Source: Bog-756 sp963704585
GTDB lineage: Bacteria; Actinomycetota; Acidimicrobiia; Acidimicrobiales; RAAP-2
Assembly: GCA_963704585.1 (NCBI GenBank)
Contig: OY969919.1
Location: forward strand, 372,001 to 436,000
Reading direction: 5' to 3'
Length of the DNA stretch: 64,000 bases
Part shown: positions 34,838 through 43,619 of the stretch, piece by piece
How positions within the stretch are numbered: position 1 is the first letter of the stretch
Layout: every line of letters starts with the position of its first letter
Made by a program: the position numbers and the translations under genes
Notes under the pieces: generated by a model
Databases searched by the model: none
The model's input: only the letters and a program-made list of their open reading frames with translations
Told to the model about the DNA's origin: nothing

Positions 34838-36455
34838 CCTCCGGCCCGGCCGGGCGGCCGCGCTCGATCACGGGCGCGGCCCTCGTCGCGCCCGCCTCCT
34901 GCCTCGTGGGCGCGCCGGGCGCGTCGGGGACCGGCTCGGGGGGAGGGGCCTCTCGGGGCAGCAGCAGCGCGGGGACCACCGCGATCGCGGTCATCCCCAC
35001 GACCCACCAGAAGGTCGCCCCGAACGCGGCCGCCAACGGCTCCGCGACGGCGGCCCGCGCCGCCGGCGGCGCGGTGGCGGCCGCCGACAGCCCACCGGAG
35101 AGCGCATGGGCCCGGGTCGCGATCTGGTGGTCGAGGACGACCGCGACGAGCGCGGTGCCGATCGAGCCGCCGATCCGCTGCACGATGTTGACCGCGGTCG
35201 AGGCGCGCGGCACTTGCGGGCGCGAGAGCGTCTGGTAGGCGGCCGAGATCGCCGGCATCATCACGAAGCCGAAGCCGATCCCGCGGACGAAGAGCGAGCA
35301 CGCGAGCAACGCGAAGCTGGTGTCGCTTCCGAGCTGGGTGTACGCAAGGGTGCCCGCCACCACCACGACGAGCCCGCCCGGGACGATCCGGCCTGCGCCG
35401 AACCGGTCGGTCAGGCGGCCGGCGAGCGGCATCACGAGCGCCGCGCCGACCCCCTGCGGCGCCATCAGCAGCCCCGCGTTGAGGGCCGACTGGCCCCGGA
35501 CCACCTGGTAGTAGAGCGGGAGGAGGAGCATCCCGCCGAAGAGCGACGCGCCGAAGAGGAAGGTGGTGACCGAGGACGCGGTGAAGGTGCGGTCGGCGAA
35601 GAGCCGGACGTCGATGAGCGCGGCGATTTTCGACCGCAGCGCATGGAGGACGAAGCCGCAGACGAGCAGTGCGCCGACCGCCATCGGGACCGCGACCGAG
35701 ACCGCCGAGCCCTGGCCGGCCTGTGCGAGGCCGTAGACGACGAGGGCGAGCCCGGGCGAGAGCAGCAGGAGGCCGCGGACGTCGAGCCGGTCCCAGGTGC
35801 CGGTCCGCTCGTGATCGGGCAGGAAGCGGAGCGCGAGCAGGATCGCGACGATGCCGATCGGGATGTTCACGTAGAAGATCCACCGCCACGAGACCGTGTC
35901 GACGATGAGGCCACCGAGCACCGGTCCGATCACCGGCCCGAGGAGCATCGGCACGCCGAGCAGGCTCATCACCCGTCCCATCCGCTGCGGACCGGCCGCG
36001 CCCGCCACGATCGACTGGCCGATCGGCATGATCATCCCACCGCCGAAGCCCTGCAGGATCCGGAACGCGATGAGGCTCTCGATCGACCACGACGCGCCGG
36101 CGAGCGCCGAGCCCGCGAGGAACAGCACCAGCGAGACGATCCACATCCGCTTCGCGCCGAAGCGCTCCACCGCCCACCCGGTGATCGGGATGACCGTCGC
36201 GAGGGCGAGGAGGTAGCCGGTGCTCACCCACTGGACGGTCGAGAGGGGTGCGCGGAAGTCGCGGGCGAGGGTCGCGATTGCGACGTTCACGATCGTCGTG
36301 TCGAGGATCGACATGATGGTGCCGATCACCACCACGGCGGCCAGCCGACGCAGGTGGGGGTCGAGCGCGCCGATGCCCGTCGCCGGTCGCTCCGCGCCGC
36401 CTGCGCCGCCCGCGCCGGCGCCCGACCGCTCGCCGACCGCGTCGCTGGTCGTCAT
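34833..36455 (-). CDS. DHA2-type MFS drug exporter
   Basis: 540 residues with about fourteen membrane segments, as in the DHA2 (14-helix) multidrug family. It starts with a Gly/Ala-rich soluble stretch, then AAVVVIGTIMSILDTTIVNV (motif D1 of the family), QWVSTGYLLALATVIPITGW, and PVIGPVLGGLIVDTVSWRW (motif C of proton antiporters). A charged, Pro-rich tail ends the protein. ATG at 36455 has GAGGAGG upstream. Substrate unknown. Its stop codon overlaps the pyrR -10. Confidence 0.88.
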   Translation of the reverse strand: MTTSDAVGERSGAGAGGAGGAERPATGIGALDPHLRRLAAVVVIGTIMSILDTTIVNVAIATLARDFRAPLSTVQWVSTGYLLALATVIPITGWAVERFGAKRMWIVSLVLFLAGSALAGASWSIESLIAFRILQGFGGGMIMPIGQSIVAGAAGPQRMGRVMSLLGVPMLLGPVIGPVLGGLIVDTVSWRWIFYVNIPIGIVAILLALRFLPDHERTGTWDRLDVRGLLLLSPGLALVVYGLAQAGQGSAVSVAVPMAVGALLVCGFVLHALRSKIAALIDVRLFADRTFTASSVTTFLFGASLFGGMLLLPLYYQVVRGQSALNAGLLMAPQGVGAALVMPLAGRLTDRFGAGRIVPGGLVVVVAGTLAYTQLGSDTSFALLACSLFVRGIGFGFVMMPAISAAYQTLSRPQVPRASTAVNIVQRIGGSIGTALVAVVLDHQIATRAHALSGGLSAAATAPPAARAAVAEPLAAAFGATFWWVVGMTAIAVVPALLLPREAPPPEPVPDAPGAPTRQEAGATRAAPVIERGRPAGPEV

Positions 36456-36534
36456 CTGCCTCCTCGGCGACCGGGGGGAGGTCCGGTCGGGTCCCACGTC
36501 CGAGGGTAGGGGACCGGGATCGGTCCCCGCGCGG

Positions 36535-36930
36535 TCATCCCCGCACCTGCTCCGCCACGGTCGCGAGCACGCCGTTCACGAACCTGCCGGAGTCGTCCGT
36601 CGAGTAGACGGACGCGAGCTCCACCGCCTCGTCGAGCACGACCGCGGTGGGCACGTCCGGACAGGCCAGCAGCTCGGCCACGGCGAGCCGGAGGACGCTG
36701 CGGTCCACGACGGGCATCCGGTCGAGCTCCCAGCCGATGGACGCATCGCCGACGAGGGCATCGATCGTCGCCAGGTGGTCCTCGACCGCTTCGACCAACG
36801 TCACGCAGTAGGGGTCGGGCGCGACCGGCAGTCCGGCCAGCGCCTCGGCGGGCCGCTCGCTCTTGAGCTCCGCCCCGTAGAGGAGGGTGAGGGCCCGCTC
36901 ACGGGCCTGGTGGCGGGGGGCCGGATCCAC
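36535..36930 (-). CDS. nusB: NusB, transcription antitermination factor
   Basis: All-helical RNA-binding factor, 131 residues. RHQARERALTLLYGAELKSE at the N-terminus; LDRMPVVDRSVLRLAVAELL and AVVLDEAVELASVYSTDDSG are the conserved blocks, ending RFVNGVLATVA. GTG start at 36930; no ribosome binding site is obvious. Last gene of the aroC-nusB run. Confidence 0.95.
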   Translation of the reverse strand: MDPAPRHQARERALTLLYGAELKSERPAEALAGLPVAPDPYCVTLVEAVEDHLATIDALVGDASIGWELDRMPVVDRSVLRLAVAELLACPDVPTAVVLDEAVELASVYSTDDSGRFVNGVLATVAEQVRG

Positions 36931-36977
36931 GGCGGTCGGTGCGCGGTCGGTTCGGGCCGCAGGCGGCCCGCGGACGG

Positions 36978-37538
36978 TCAGGCGCGGGTCAGGTACTCGC
37001 CGGAGCGGGTGTCGACCTTGACCCGCTCCCCCGGGTTCACGAAGAGGGGCACTTGGACGACGAGCCCGGTCTCGAGGGTGGCCGGCTTGCGGGCTCCCGA
37101 CACGCGGTCGCCCTGGAGCCCCGGCTCCGTCTCGGCGACCGTCAGCTCCACCGCGGCCGGCAGGTCGATGCCGACGATCTCGCTCCCGAAGAACTGCAGG
37201 ACCGCGTCGTCGCCCTCCTTCAGGTAGTCGGCCGCGCCACCGAGCTGCGCGGTCGCGACCTGCAACTGGTCGTAGGAGGTCGTGTCCATAAAGACGTAGT
37301 CGCCGCCGTCGCGGTAGAGGAACTGCATCTCCCGCTTGTCGATGATGGCCTGCTCGAGCTTCTCGTCCGCACGGAAGGTCCGCTCGATGACGGCCCCGGA
37401 GCGTTGGTTCTTGAGCTTGGTCCGCACGAACGCGCCGCCCTTGCCGGGCTTCACGTGCTGGAACTCGACCACGTTGAACAGTCCCTCAGGCAGATCGAGG
37501 GTCATGCCGTTGCGCAGATCGTTGGTGGAGACGGCCAT
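36978..37538 (-). CDS. efp: EF-P, elongation factor P
   Basis: Rescues ribosomes stalled at polyproline. 186 residues, three OB-like domains. The tip loop is FQHVKPGKGGAFVRTKLKN, with Lys at the modified position and Pro just before it, as in actinobacterial EF-P with an unmodified Lys. C-terminal signature FVNPGERVKVDTRSGEYL. Start overlaps the pepQ stop (TGATG). Confidence 0.98.
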   Translation of the reverse strand: MAVSTNDLRNGMTLDLPEGLFNVVEFQHVKPGKGGAFVRTKLKNQRSGAVIERTFRADEKLEQAIIDKREMQFLYRDGGDYVFMDTTSYDQLQVATAQLGGAADYLKEGDDAVLQFFGSEIVGIDLPAAVELTVAETEPGLQGDRVSGARKPATLETGLVVQVPLFVNPGERVKVDTRSGEYLTRA

Positions 37539-38692
37539 CAGACGGCGACTTCCTTCGGGAACTGGGTGAGCGGGCGGCTGCCGTGCTCGGTCACCACCAG
37601 GGTGTCCTCGATGCGGACGCCACCGGTGCCGGGAAGGTAGACCCCCGGCTCGACGGTGACCACGGTGCCTGCAGCGAGGATAGCAGTCGACCCCGGCGCC
37701 ACAGCCGGCGCCTCGTGGATGTCGAGCCCCACCCCGTGGCCGGTGCCGTGCTCGAACCGGTCGGCCAGACCGCGGGACGCGATGCGTGATCGGCAGGCGT
37801 CGTCGACCGCCTCGCAGACGGCCCCCGGGCGCACGGCGGCGACGCCGTCACGCTGCGATTCGGCCACGACCTCGAAGAGCCGGGCGAGCTCGCCGGTGGG
37901 CTCGGACCCCACGCAGAAGGTGCGCGTCATGTCGGATCGGTAGCCGTCGCAGACCGCGCCGAAGTCGACCACGACCGGGTCGCCCGGCCCGATCCGCCGC
38001 TCGCCGGGTCTCGCGTGCGGTTTGGCCGCGTTCTCGCCGGAGGCGACGATCGTCTCGAAGGCGCGGCCTTCCGCGCCCCGCTCACGCATGGCGTGGTCGA
38101 GCGCTGCGCCGAACCGGGTCTCGGTGAGCGCCGGTCTGTCGGCGCGCCCGGCCCCGGCGAGGAAGGGGAGCACGGCATCGAGCGCCTCGTCGGCGATGGC
38201 GGCGGCACGGGCCATGCGGGCGAGCTCGGCGTCGTCCTTGACCTCGCGCAGGACTTCCACCGTCCCCCGGGTCGCCACGAGCTCGGCCGTCGGGAAGAGC
38301 TCGGCCCACGCGCGCTGCTCGGACCAGGTCACATGGTCGGCCTCGAGCCCGAGCAGCGGGCGGCCCGCGGCCCGGTCCGCGACCGCCTCGCGCTGCGCGC
38401 GCAGCCCGCCGACCACGACGGTGACCTCGTCGGCCACGTCGGCGAGGCGGAGCTGCTCGTCCGACTGGGCGCGGTACCGCCCGTCGGTGGTGAGGAGCGC
38501 TCCGTCGCCGGTGACGAGCAGGAGTCCGGCCGATCCGCTGAACCCGGTGAGCCAGCGCACGTTGGCGGCGGCGCCGACGAGCAGCGCGTCGACCGCCGAT
38601 CCCTCTGGCCCGGCGGTCGGCAGCAGCGCGCGCAGGCGCTCGAGGCGCCCCCGCACGGACAGCGGGGGCAGCGTGTCCCGCGGGGGACTCAC
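37538..38692 (-). CDS. pepQ: Xaa-Pro dipeptidase/aminopeptidase (M24 family)
   Basis: 384 residues. N-terminal creatinase-like domain, then the pita-bread metalloprotease with five metal ligands: VVVDFGAVCDGYRSDMTRTF (two Asp), HGTGHGVGLDIHE (His), VTVEPGVYLPG and VRIEDTLVV (two Glu). The place between aroQ and efp is conserved in many bacteria. GTG start overlaps the aroQ stop. PepP versus PepQ cannot be separated from sequence alone. Confidence 0.93.
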   Translation of the reverse strand: MSPPRDTLPPLSVRGRLERLRALLPTAGPEGSAVDALLVGAAANVRWLTGFSGSAGLLLVTGDGALLTTDGRYRAQSDEQLRLADVADEVTVVVGGLRAQREAVADRAAGRPLLGLEADHVTWSEQRAWAELFPTAELVATRGTVEVLREVKDDAELARMARAAAIADEALDAVLPFLAGAGRADRPALTETRFGAALDHAMRERGAEGRAFETIVASGENAAKPHARPGERRIGPGDPVVVDFGAVCDGYRSDMTRTFCVGSEPTGELARLFEVVAESQRDGVAAVRPGAVCEAVDDACRSRIASRGLADRFEHGTGHGVGLDIHEAPAVAPGSTAILAAGTVVTVEPGVYLPGTGGVRIEDTLVVTEHGSRPLTQFPKEVAV

Positions 38693-39138
38693 CGCCGGCC
38701 CAGCAGCTCGGTGGCGGCGGCGACCGCGAGCGGGTAGCCGAGGGCGCCGAAGCCTGCGACGCAACCGTCGGCGACGGGCGCCACGACCGAGGTGTGGCGG
38801 AACGGCTCGCGTGCCGCCGGGTTCGAGAGGTGGAGCTCGACGACCACGCCGTCGTAGGCGGCGAGCGCGTCGTGCAGCGACCACGAGGTGTGGGTGAGCG
38901 CGCCCGCGTTCACGATGATCGCCACCGCATCCTCGCGGGCGGCATGGACGGCCTCGACGAGGTCTCCCTCGTGATTGCTCTGGAGGTGCGCGAGGGCGTA
39001 GCCGCGCTCGGCCGCCGCGGCGCTCGCCGCACCGACGTGCTCGGCGAGCGTCTCGGTCCCGTAGACCGTCGGCTCGCGCTCGCCGAGCAGGTCGAGGTTG
39101 GGCCCTGACAGCAGGAGGATGGTGCCCCGGTCGCTCAC
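38689..39138 (-). CDS. aroQ: AroQ, type II 3-dehydroquinate dehydratase
   Basis: 149 residues. Motifs ILLLSGPNLDLLGEREPTVYG (shortened here: GPNLDLLGEREP), LQSNHEGDLVEAVHAA, IIVNAGALTHTSWSLHDAL and VVELHLSNPAAREPFRHTS give the catalytic Tyr and His. GTG start overlaps the aroB stop (GTGA). Confidence 0.97.
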   Translation of the reverse strand: MSDRGTILLLSGPNLDLLGEREPTVYGTETLAEHVGAASAAAAERGYALAHLQSNHEGDLVEAVHAAREDAVAIIVNAGALTHTSWSLHDALAAYDGVVVELHLSNPAAREPFRHTSVVAPVADGCVAGFGALGYPLAVAAATELLGRR

Positions 39139-40211
39139 GGGTTCCCCGTCGTCACGCGTCGTTCCATCCCGTCCAGGGTAGCGAGCACGTCCTCCCCGGC
39201 GACGCCGTCGACGGTCTCGAGGCCGTGTGGCCCGTCGAGGACGAAGGTCAGCGAGCCGTGCGCCTTCTTGTCGCGCGCCATGAACGTGACGAGCTCGGCA
39301 GGGTCGACGTCCGCCGGCAGGAGCGGCGAGAGGTCGAGCCCCGACACCGCCGCTCGGTGCCGCTCGACGGCGCGGTCGTCGATCCGTCCGAGACGCCTCG
39401 CGAGCAGTGCCGCGAAGACGAGGCCGACCGCGACCGCCTCGCCGTGGCGGAGGGCTGCTCCGTCCGACACGTCGAAGGCCGAGGCCTCGAGGGCGTGCGC
39501 GAGGGTGTGGCCGTAGTTGAGGATGGCGCGGTCGCCCCCCTCGCGCTCGTCGGCGGCGACGACCGCGGCCTTGATCGCCGCGCAGCGCGTGACCTGATCC
39601 TCGAGGGACAGATCCTCCATCTCGCCGGCTGGGTCGTCCCGGCCCGTGGGCCCGACGCCGAGCAGTGCGTACTTGGCGATCTCCCCGCGCCCGGAGGCCC
39701 ACTCCCCGGGTGGCAGGGTGGCGAGGACGTCGGTGTCGCAGAGGACCGCCCGCGGCTGCCAGAACGCGCCGACCAGGTTCTTCCCCTCGGGGAGGTTCAC
39801 GCCGGTCTTGCCGCCGATCGCGGCGTCCACCTGCGCGAGCAGCGTGGTCGCCACCGTGACGTAGGCGGTCCCGCGGTGGTACGCCGCCGCGGCGTAGCCG
39901 GCGAGGTCGCTCACCACGCCTCCGCCGACGGCGACCACCACGTCCCCGCGGCTCAGCCCGTCGCGGGCGAAGCCGCGGCAGAGGGTCTCGACGGTGGCGA
40001 GCGACTTCGCGGCTTCACCATCGGGCACGGAGAGGATCGTCGCCGGCAGCCCCGGGTCGACCTCGACCCCGATGCCCGCCTGGGTCACGACCGCGGCCTG
40101 CCGCGCGCCGGGCACGGTCTCGGCGACGACCCGCGCGAGCTCGTGGCGGACCCCGGCGCCGACCAGGACGTCGTAGCGCCGCTCGCCGAGCTCGACCGCG
40201 ACGGTCCTCAC
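39135..40211 (-). CDS. aroB: AroB, 3-dehydroquinate synthase
   Basis: 358 residues. NAD-binding AVGGGVVSDLAGYAAAAYHR, substrate loop IGGKTGVNLPEGKNLVGAFW and zinc ligands in NYGHTLAHALE and LRHGEAVAVGL. GTG start overlaps the aroK stop (GTGA). Confidence 0.98.
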   Translation of the reverse strand: MRTVAVELGERRYDVLVGAGVRHELARVVAETVPGARQAAVVTQAGIGVEVDPGLPATILSVPDGEAAKSLATVETLCRGFARDGLSRGDVVVAVGGGVVSDLAGYAAAAYHRGTAYVTVATTLLAQVDAAIGGKTGVNLPEGKNLVGAFWQPRAVLCDTDVLATLPPGEWASGRGEIAKYALLGVGPTGRDDPAGEMEDLSLEDQVTRCAAIKAAVVAADEREGGDRAILNYGHTLAHALEASAFDVSDGAALRHGEAVAVGLVFAALLARRLGRIDDRAVERHRAAVSGLDLSPLLPADVDPAELVTFMARDKKAHGSLTFVLDGPHGLETVDGVAGEDVLATLDGMERRVTTGNP

Positions 40212-40735
40212 CGCCGGGCGCCGCCCGTGAGGCCGGCCGCCTCGAGCACGCGGTCGGCGACCACCTCGGGGCTGAGGCGGTCGACGTCGACCACGGCCGT
40301 CGCGACCGTCTCGTAGAGGGGCCGGCGGACCTCGTCGAGCTCGACGATCCGACCGGCCGGATCGGAGCCGAGCAGCGGCCGGCCCGCTCCCTGGCCGAGC
40401 CGTGCGGCGAGCGTGGCCGGCTCGGCGCGGAGCCAGACGACGGGGCCGCGCCGACGGAGCAGCGATCGGTTCTCCTCGGCGAGGACCACGCCGCCCGCGG
40501 CCGACACGACCACCGGCTCGTCGGCGCCGAGCGCCTCTGCGAGCACGCGGGACTCCTCGGTGCGGAAGGCCGCCTCGCCCCGTTCGGCGAAGAGCTCGAC
40601 GACCGTGCGGCCGGTCTCCGCCTCGACCTGCTCGTCCGAGTCGAGGTACCGCCACCCGAGGCGCTCGGCGACCAGGTGGCCCACCGTCGACTTGCCGGCG
40701 CCCATCATCCCTACCAGCACCAGCCGGTCAGCCAT
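40208..40735 (-). CDS. aroK: AroK, shikimate kinase
   Basis: 175 residues. P-loop VLVGMMGAGKSTVGHLVAER, shikimate-binding DSDEQVEAETGRTVVELFAE, AFRTEESRVLAEALG and VVSAAGGVVLAEENRSLL. Overlaps the end of aroC by eight bases. Confidence 0.97.
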   Translation of the reverse strand: MADRLVLVGMMGAGKSTVGHLVAERLGWRYLDSDEQVEAETGRTVVELFAERGEAAFRTEESRVLAEALGADEPVVVSAAGGVVLAEENRSLLRRRGPVVWLRAEPATLAARLGQGAGRPLLGSDPAGRIVELDEVRRPLYETVATAVVDVDRLSPEVVADRVLEAAGLTGGARR

Positions 40736-41945
40736 CGGATGGCGGACGGGCGGCCGACGGGGTCTCGCCCAGCGCCGCGAGGTACCCCGAGCGGTTCCGC
40801 CGGAACTCCTCGATCGAGTCGCCGCCGAACTTGCGCAGCGCCTCGGAGGCCAGCACCAGTGCGGTCATCGTCTCGGCGACCACGCCCATGGCCGGCACGG
40901 CCGTCACGTCGGTGCGCTCCTTGAACGAGACGGTCGACTCCTTGGTCACCACGTCGACGGTGCCGAGCGTCGGGCGGTTGAGCGTGGCGAGCGGCTTCAT
41001 CGCCACCCTCGCCACGATCGGCGAGCCGGTCGACATCCCGCCTTCGACGCCACCCGCATGGTGGGTGTCGCGCAGGTAGCCCCCCGTGGTCGACGCGCCC
41101 GCGCCCTCCTCGCCGTGTGCCGCGATCCGGATCGAGTCGTGTGCCTCCGAGCCGCGGCGGCCGGCGAGCTCGGTCCCGTCGCCGAGCTCGACCGACTTGA
41201 CCGCCTGGATGCTCATCAGCGCCTGCGCGAGCAGCGCGTCGAGCCGTCGGTCCCAGTGCACGTGGCTGCCGAGACCGACCGGCACCCCGTGGGCGACCAC
41301 CTCCACCACCCCGCCGAGCGAGTCGCCGTCCTTCGCGGCTGCACGGATCGCCGTGACCATCCGGTCGGCGGCCTCGGCGTCGGCGCAGCGGACCTCGGAC
41401 TCGTCGATGCTCGGGAGGTCCGCCGCGGTCGGCAGCGGTCCGGGGGCGGCACGTTCGGGACCGAGCTGCACGACGTGGCTCAGCACGTCCACGCCGATCT
41501 GCAGCAGGAGGAGCTTGGCGAGGGTGCCGGCTGCGACCCGTGCCGCCGTCTCGCGGGCGGAGGCACGCTCGAGGACGTCCCGGGCGTCGGCCAGGCCGTA
41601 CTTGAGCATCCCCGAGAGATCGGCGTGGCCGGGCCGCGGCTGGGTCAGGACCTTCGACGGCAGGCCGGGCGCGGGCGACATCTCCTCCTCCCACTTCGGC
41701 CACTCGGTGTTCGCGATCTCGACCGCGATCGGCGAGCCGATGGTGCGCCCGTGGCGCACCCCCGCGAGGATCGTGAGCTCGTCGGCCTCGAACCGCATGC
41801 GCGGACCCCGGCCGAACCCGAGGCGCCGGCGCGCGAGACCGCGCTGGAGGTCCTCGGCCGTCACGAGCAGCCCGGCCGGCATCCCTTCGACGACGACCAC
41901 CAGCGCGCGCCCGTGGGACTCCCCGGCGGTCAGGAAGCGGAGCAT
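40728..41945 (-). CDS. aroC: AroC, chorismate synthase
   Basis: 405 residues. FMN-dependent final shikimate step. MLRFLTAGESHGRALVVVVE, RPGHADLSGMLKYGLADARD, ASARETAARVAAGTLAK and MSTGSPIVARVAMKP are the signatures. First gene of aroC-aroK-aroB-aroQ-pepQ-efp-nusB. ATG lies seven bases after TAGATT without a ribosome binding site, probably leaderless. Confidence 0.98.
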   Translation of the reverse strand: MLRFLTAGESHGRALVVVVEGMPAGLLVTAEDLQRGLARRRLGFGRGPRMRFEADELTILAGVRHGRTIGSPIAVEIANTEWPKWEEEMSPAPGLPSKVLTQPRPGHADLSGMLKYGLADARDVLERASARETAARVAAGTLAKLLLLQIGVDVLSHVVQLGPERAAPGPLPTAADLPSIDESEVRCADAEAADRMVTAIRAAAKDGDSLGGVVEVVAHGVPVGLGSHVHWDRRLDALLAQALMSIQAVKSVELGDGTELAGRRGSEAHDSIRIAAHGEEGAGASTTGGYLRDTHHAGGVEGGMSTGSPIVARVAMKPLATLNRPTLGTVDVVTKESTVSFKERTDVTAVPAMGVVAETMTALVLASEALRKFGGDSIEEFRRNRSGYLAALGETPSAARPPSDG

Positions 41946-41952
41946 CCTGCAG

Positions 41953-41958
41953 AATCTA
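41953..41958 (-). promoter_or_regulatory. Candidate leaderless -10 (TAGATT) for aroC
   Basis: TAGATT, seven bases, then the aroC ATG. Confidence 0.5.
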
Positions 41959-41975
41959 CCCGGGGTGGTCGCGCC

Positions 41976-42776
41976 TCAGGTGCTGGCGTGGAAGAGGTCG
42001 TGCGCGAGCGTGCCGCCCCAGAGCACTGCGACGACCGCGCCGGCCGCGAGCGCCGGCGCGAATGGGATCCGGGTCCGGCGCCCCGTCGACGACACCGCCA
42101 TGAGCACGACGCCGAAGAGCGCGCCGAGCACGAACCCCACGAGGAACGCGATGTACGCGTGCAGGAGGCTCAAGAACCCCACCGACACCCCGATCACACC
42201 GGCCAGCCGCACGTCGCCGAAGCCCATGCCCCGCGGCACGAACCACCAGACGGCGAAGAAGACGGCGAAGGCCGCCGCTCCTGCGATCGCCGCGCCGGCG
42301 AGGTGGCTCCAGGCGTGGGTGGTCGCGGCGAGCGCGACGAGCAGCGGTACGACGACGACGAGCGCGCCGTAGAGGAGCTGGCGCGGGACGAGCCGGTGGG
42401 TGAGGTCGGTGGCCGAGACCGCGACCAGCGCCGCGAAGAGGACGCAGTACGGCGCGAGGACGAGGTGGGGTCCGAACCGGTGGGCGGCGGCGGCGAAGAG
42501 CGCGCCGGTCAGGACGGCGGCGGCGACCGCACGGGGCACCGAACGGCCCGCGGGCAGCAGGTGGGCGACCGGCTCGTCCGCGGTCCCTCCCTCGTCACCG
42601 AGCTCGAGCGCGCGCTCGCCGGGACCGCCCGGCTCCGGCCCCTCGGCCGCCCGGCGCTCGGCACGCCGTCGATCCTCGGCCGCACGGCTCCGCGCCGCGA
42701 GCTGCTGGCCGACCGGGTCGAGCACGGCACCCGCCACGACCCCGACCGCCGCGGCGGCGAGCAGGTGGGCGTCCAC
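41976..42776 (-). CDS. A24 family prepilin peptidase
   Basis: 266 residues, about seven membrane segments. The two catalytic Asp motifs are SATDLTHRLVPRQLL and PRGMGFGDVRLAGVIG. The usual zinc-cysteine methylase loop is replaced by a charged Arg/Glu-rich stretch, so it may only cleave. It would process type IV pilin-like proteins, none of which are in the window. GTG start is eight bases after TACCGT. Confidence 0.88.
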   Translation of the reverse strand: MDAHLLAAAAVGVVAGAVLDPVGQQLAARSRAAEDRRRAERRAAEGPEPGGPGERALELGDEGGTADEPVAHLLPAGRSVPRAVAAAVLTGALFAAAAHRFGPHLVLAPYCVLFAALVAVSATDLTHRLVPRQLLYGALVVVVPLLVALAATTHAWSHLAGAAIAGAAAFAVFFAVWWFVPRGMGFGDVRLAGVIGVSVGFLSLLHAYIAFLVGFVLGALFGVVLMAVSSTGRRTRIPFAPALAAGAVVAVLWGGTLAHDLFHAST

Positions 42777-42784
42777 GCATCCGC

Positions 42785-42790
42785 ACGGTA
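42785..42790 (-). promoter_or_regulatory. Candidate leaderless -10 (TACCGT) for the prepilin peptidase
   Basis: TACCGT, eight bases, then GTG 42776. Confidence 0.35.
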
Positions 42791-42862
42791 CCGGACGGCC
42801 GGCGGCCGGCCGGGCATCCCCGGTGTTTGCGTCTCCGACGAGGTGCCACGGGAAGCCCGGAG

Positions 42863-42930
42863 CAGCTCGGGACGGCGTGTCACGCGCAGGCCTGGACGGT
42901 GTCTCGCGGGCGGCTCGGGACGGGGGCCGC
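42863..42930. repeat. Three imperfect 22-23-base repeats
   Basis: Units share CTCGGGACGG or CTGGACGG followed by a GTGTC-CGC block (42863-42885, 42886-42907, 42908-42930). They lie in the 171-base gap between the prepilin peptidase start and the nfuA stop. Function unknown; chance in GC-rich DNA is possible. Confidence 0.25.
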
Positions 42931-42947
42931 GTCCACGCGGCCGGCGA

Positions 42948-43601
42948 TCAGTGGTGCGCCGGCTCGTAGTACGGGTTGGTGCCGTCGGCGTGCTCGGTCA
43001 CGTCGACGATCGAGGCGAGCTCGGGGATGGCCTCGCGGAGGATGACCTCGATCCCCTGGGAGAGGGTCGCCTTGGCCATGCCGCACCCCTGGCACCCGCC
43101 GCTCAACCGGAGGTAGACGGAAGCATCCTCGACCGCGACGAGGTCCGCGCGCCCGCCGTGCGCCGCGATGGAGGGATTGACCTGCTCCTCGAGGACGGCG
43201 ACCACCCGTTGCGCAAGGGGGTCCGAGAGGTCGACTTCGGGTGCAGGGACACCACGGCCGGGCGAAGGTGGCGGCGTGTTCGGGTTCACGATGACGAGGC
43301 CGCCCTCGCCCGCCGGGTCCTCGGCGAGGTCGAGGGTGGCGCCGAGCAGCCGGTCGACGCTCGACTCGGGGATCACCACCGGGAGCGCCCCGTCCTCCTG
43401 GACGACGTCGCCGACGTGGGCGTCTGCGAGGGCCTGGAAGTACATGTCGTAGGCGTAGGCCCCGTCCGACTCGCCGCTGACCTCGAGCCAGAGCGCCAGC
43501 GCGTCGGACTCCGGCTCGTTGGCCAGCACGTCGAGCACGGTGGCGCGCGCGGCGTCGGTGATCGTCAGCACGGGCCGGACCTGCTCACGGACGTCACTCA
43601 T
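42948..43601 (-). CDS. nfuA: NfuA-like Fe-S carrier (degenerate A-type domain plus NifU domain)
   Basis: 217 residues. N-terminal region of about 100 residues resembles IscA-type scaffolds but lacks their cysteines (LTITDAARATVLDVLANEPE; ALWLEVSGESDGAYAYDMYF). A Pro-rich linker precedes the C-terminal NifU domain (DLSDPLAQRVVAVLEEQVNP; RLSGGCQGCGMAKATLSQGI) with the CxxC that holds a 4Fe-4S cluster. ATG at 43601 lies seven bases after TATGAT. Divergent from a cysteine-rich protein with only 18 bases between start codons. Confidence 0.9.
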   Translation of the reverse strand: MSDVREQVRPVLTITDAARATVLDVLANEPESDALALWLEVSGESDGAYAYDMYFQALADAHVGDVVQEDGALPVVIPESSVDRLLGATLDLAEDPAGEGGLVIVNPNTPPPSPGRGVPAPEVDLSDPLAQRVVAVLEEQVNPSIAAHGGRADLVAVEDASVYLRLSGGCQGCGMAKATLSQGIEVILREAIPELASIVDVTEHADGTNPYYEPAHH

Positions 43602-43607
43602 GGCTGC

Positions 43608-43614
43608 CATCATA
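43608..43614. promoter_or_regulatory. Shared -10 element CATCATA (nfuA / cysteine-rich protein)
   Basis: On the minus strand TATGAT is seven bases before the nfuA ATG. On the plus strand CATCAT is six bases before the ATG at 43620. The two hexamers overlap in the same seven bases, so both genes would be leaderless and driven from one melted region. Confidence 0.55.
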
Positions 43615-43619
43615 CGAGG

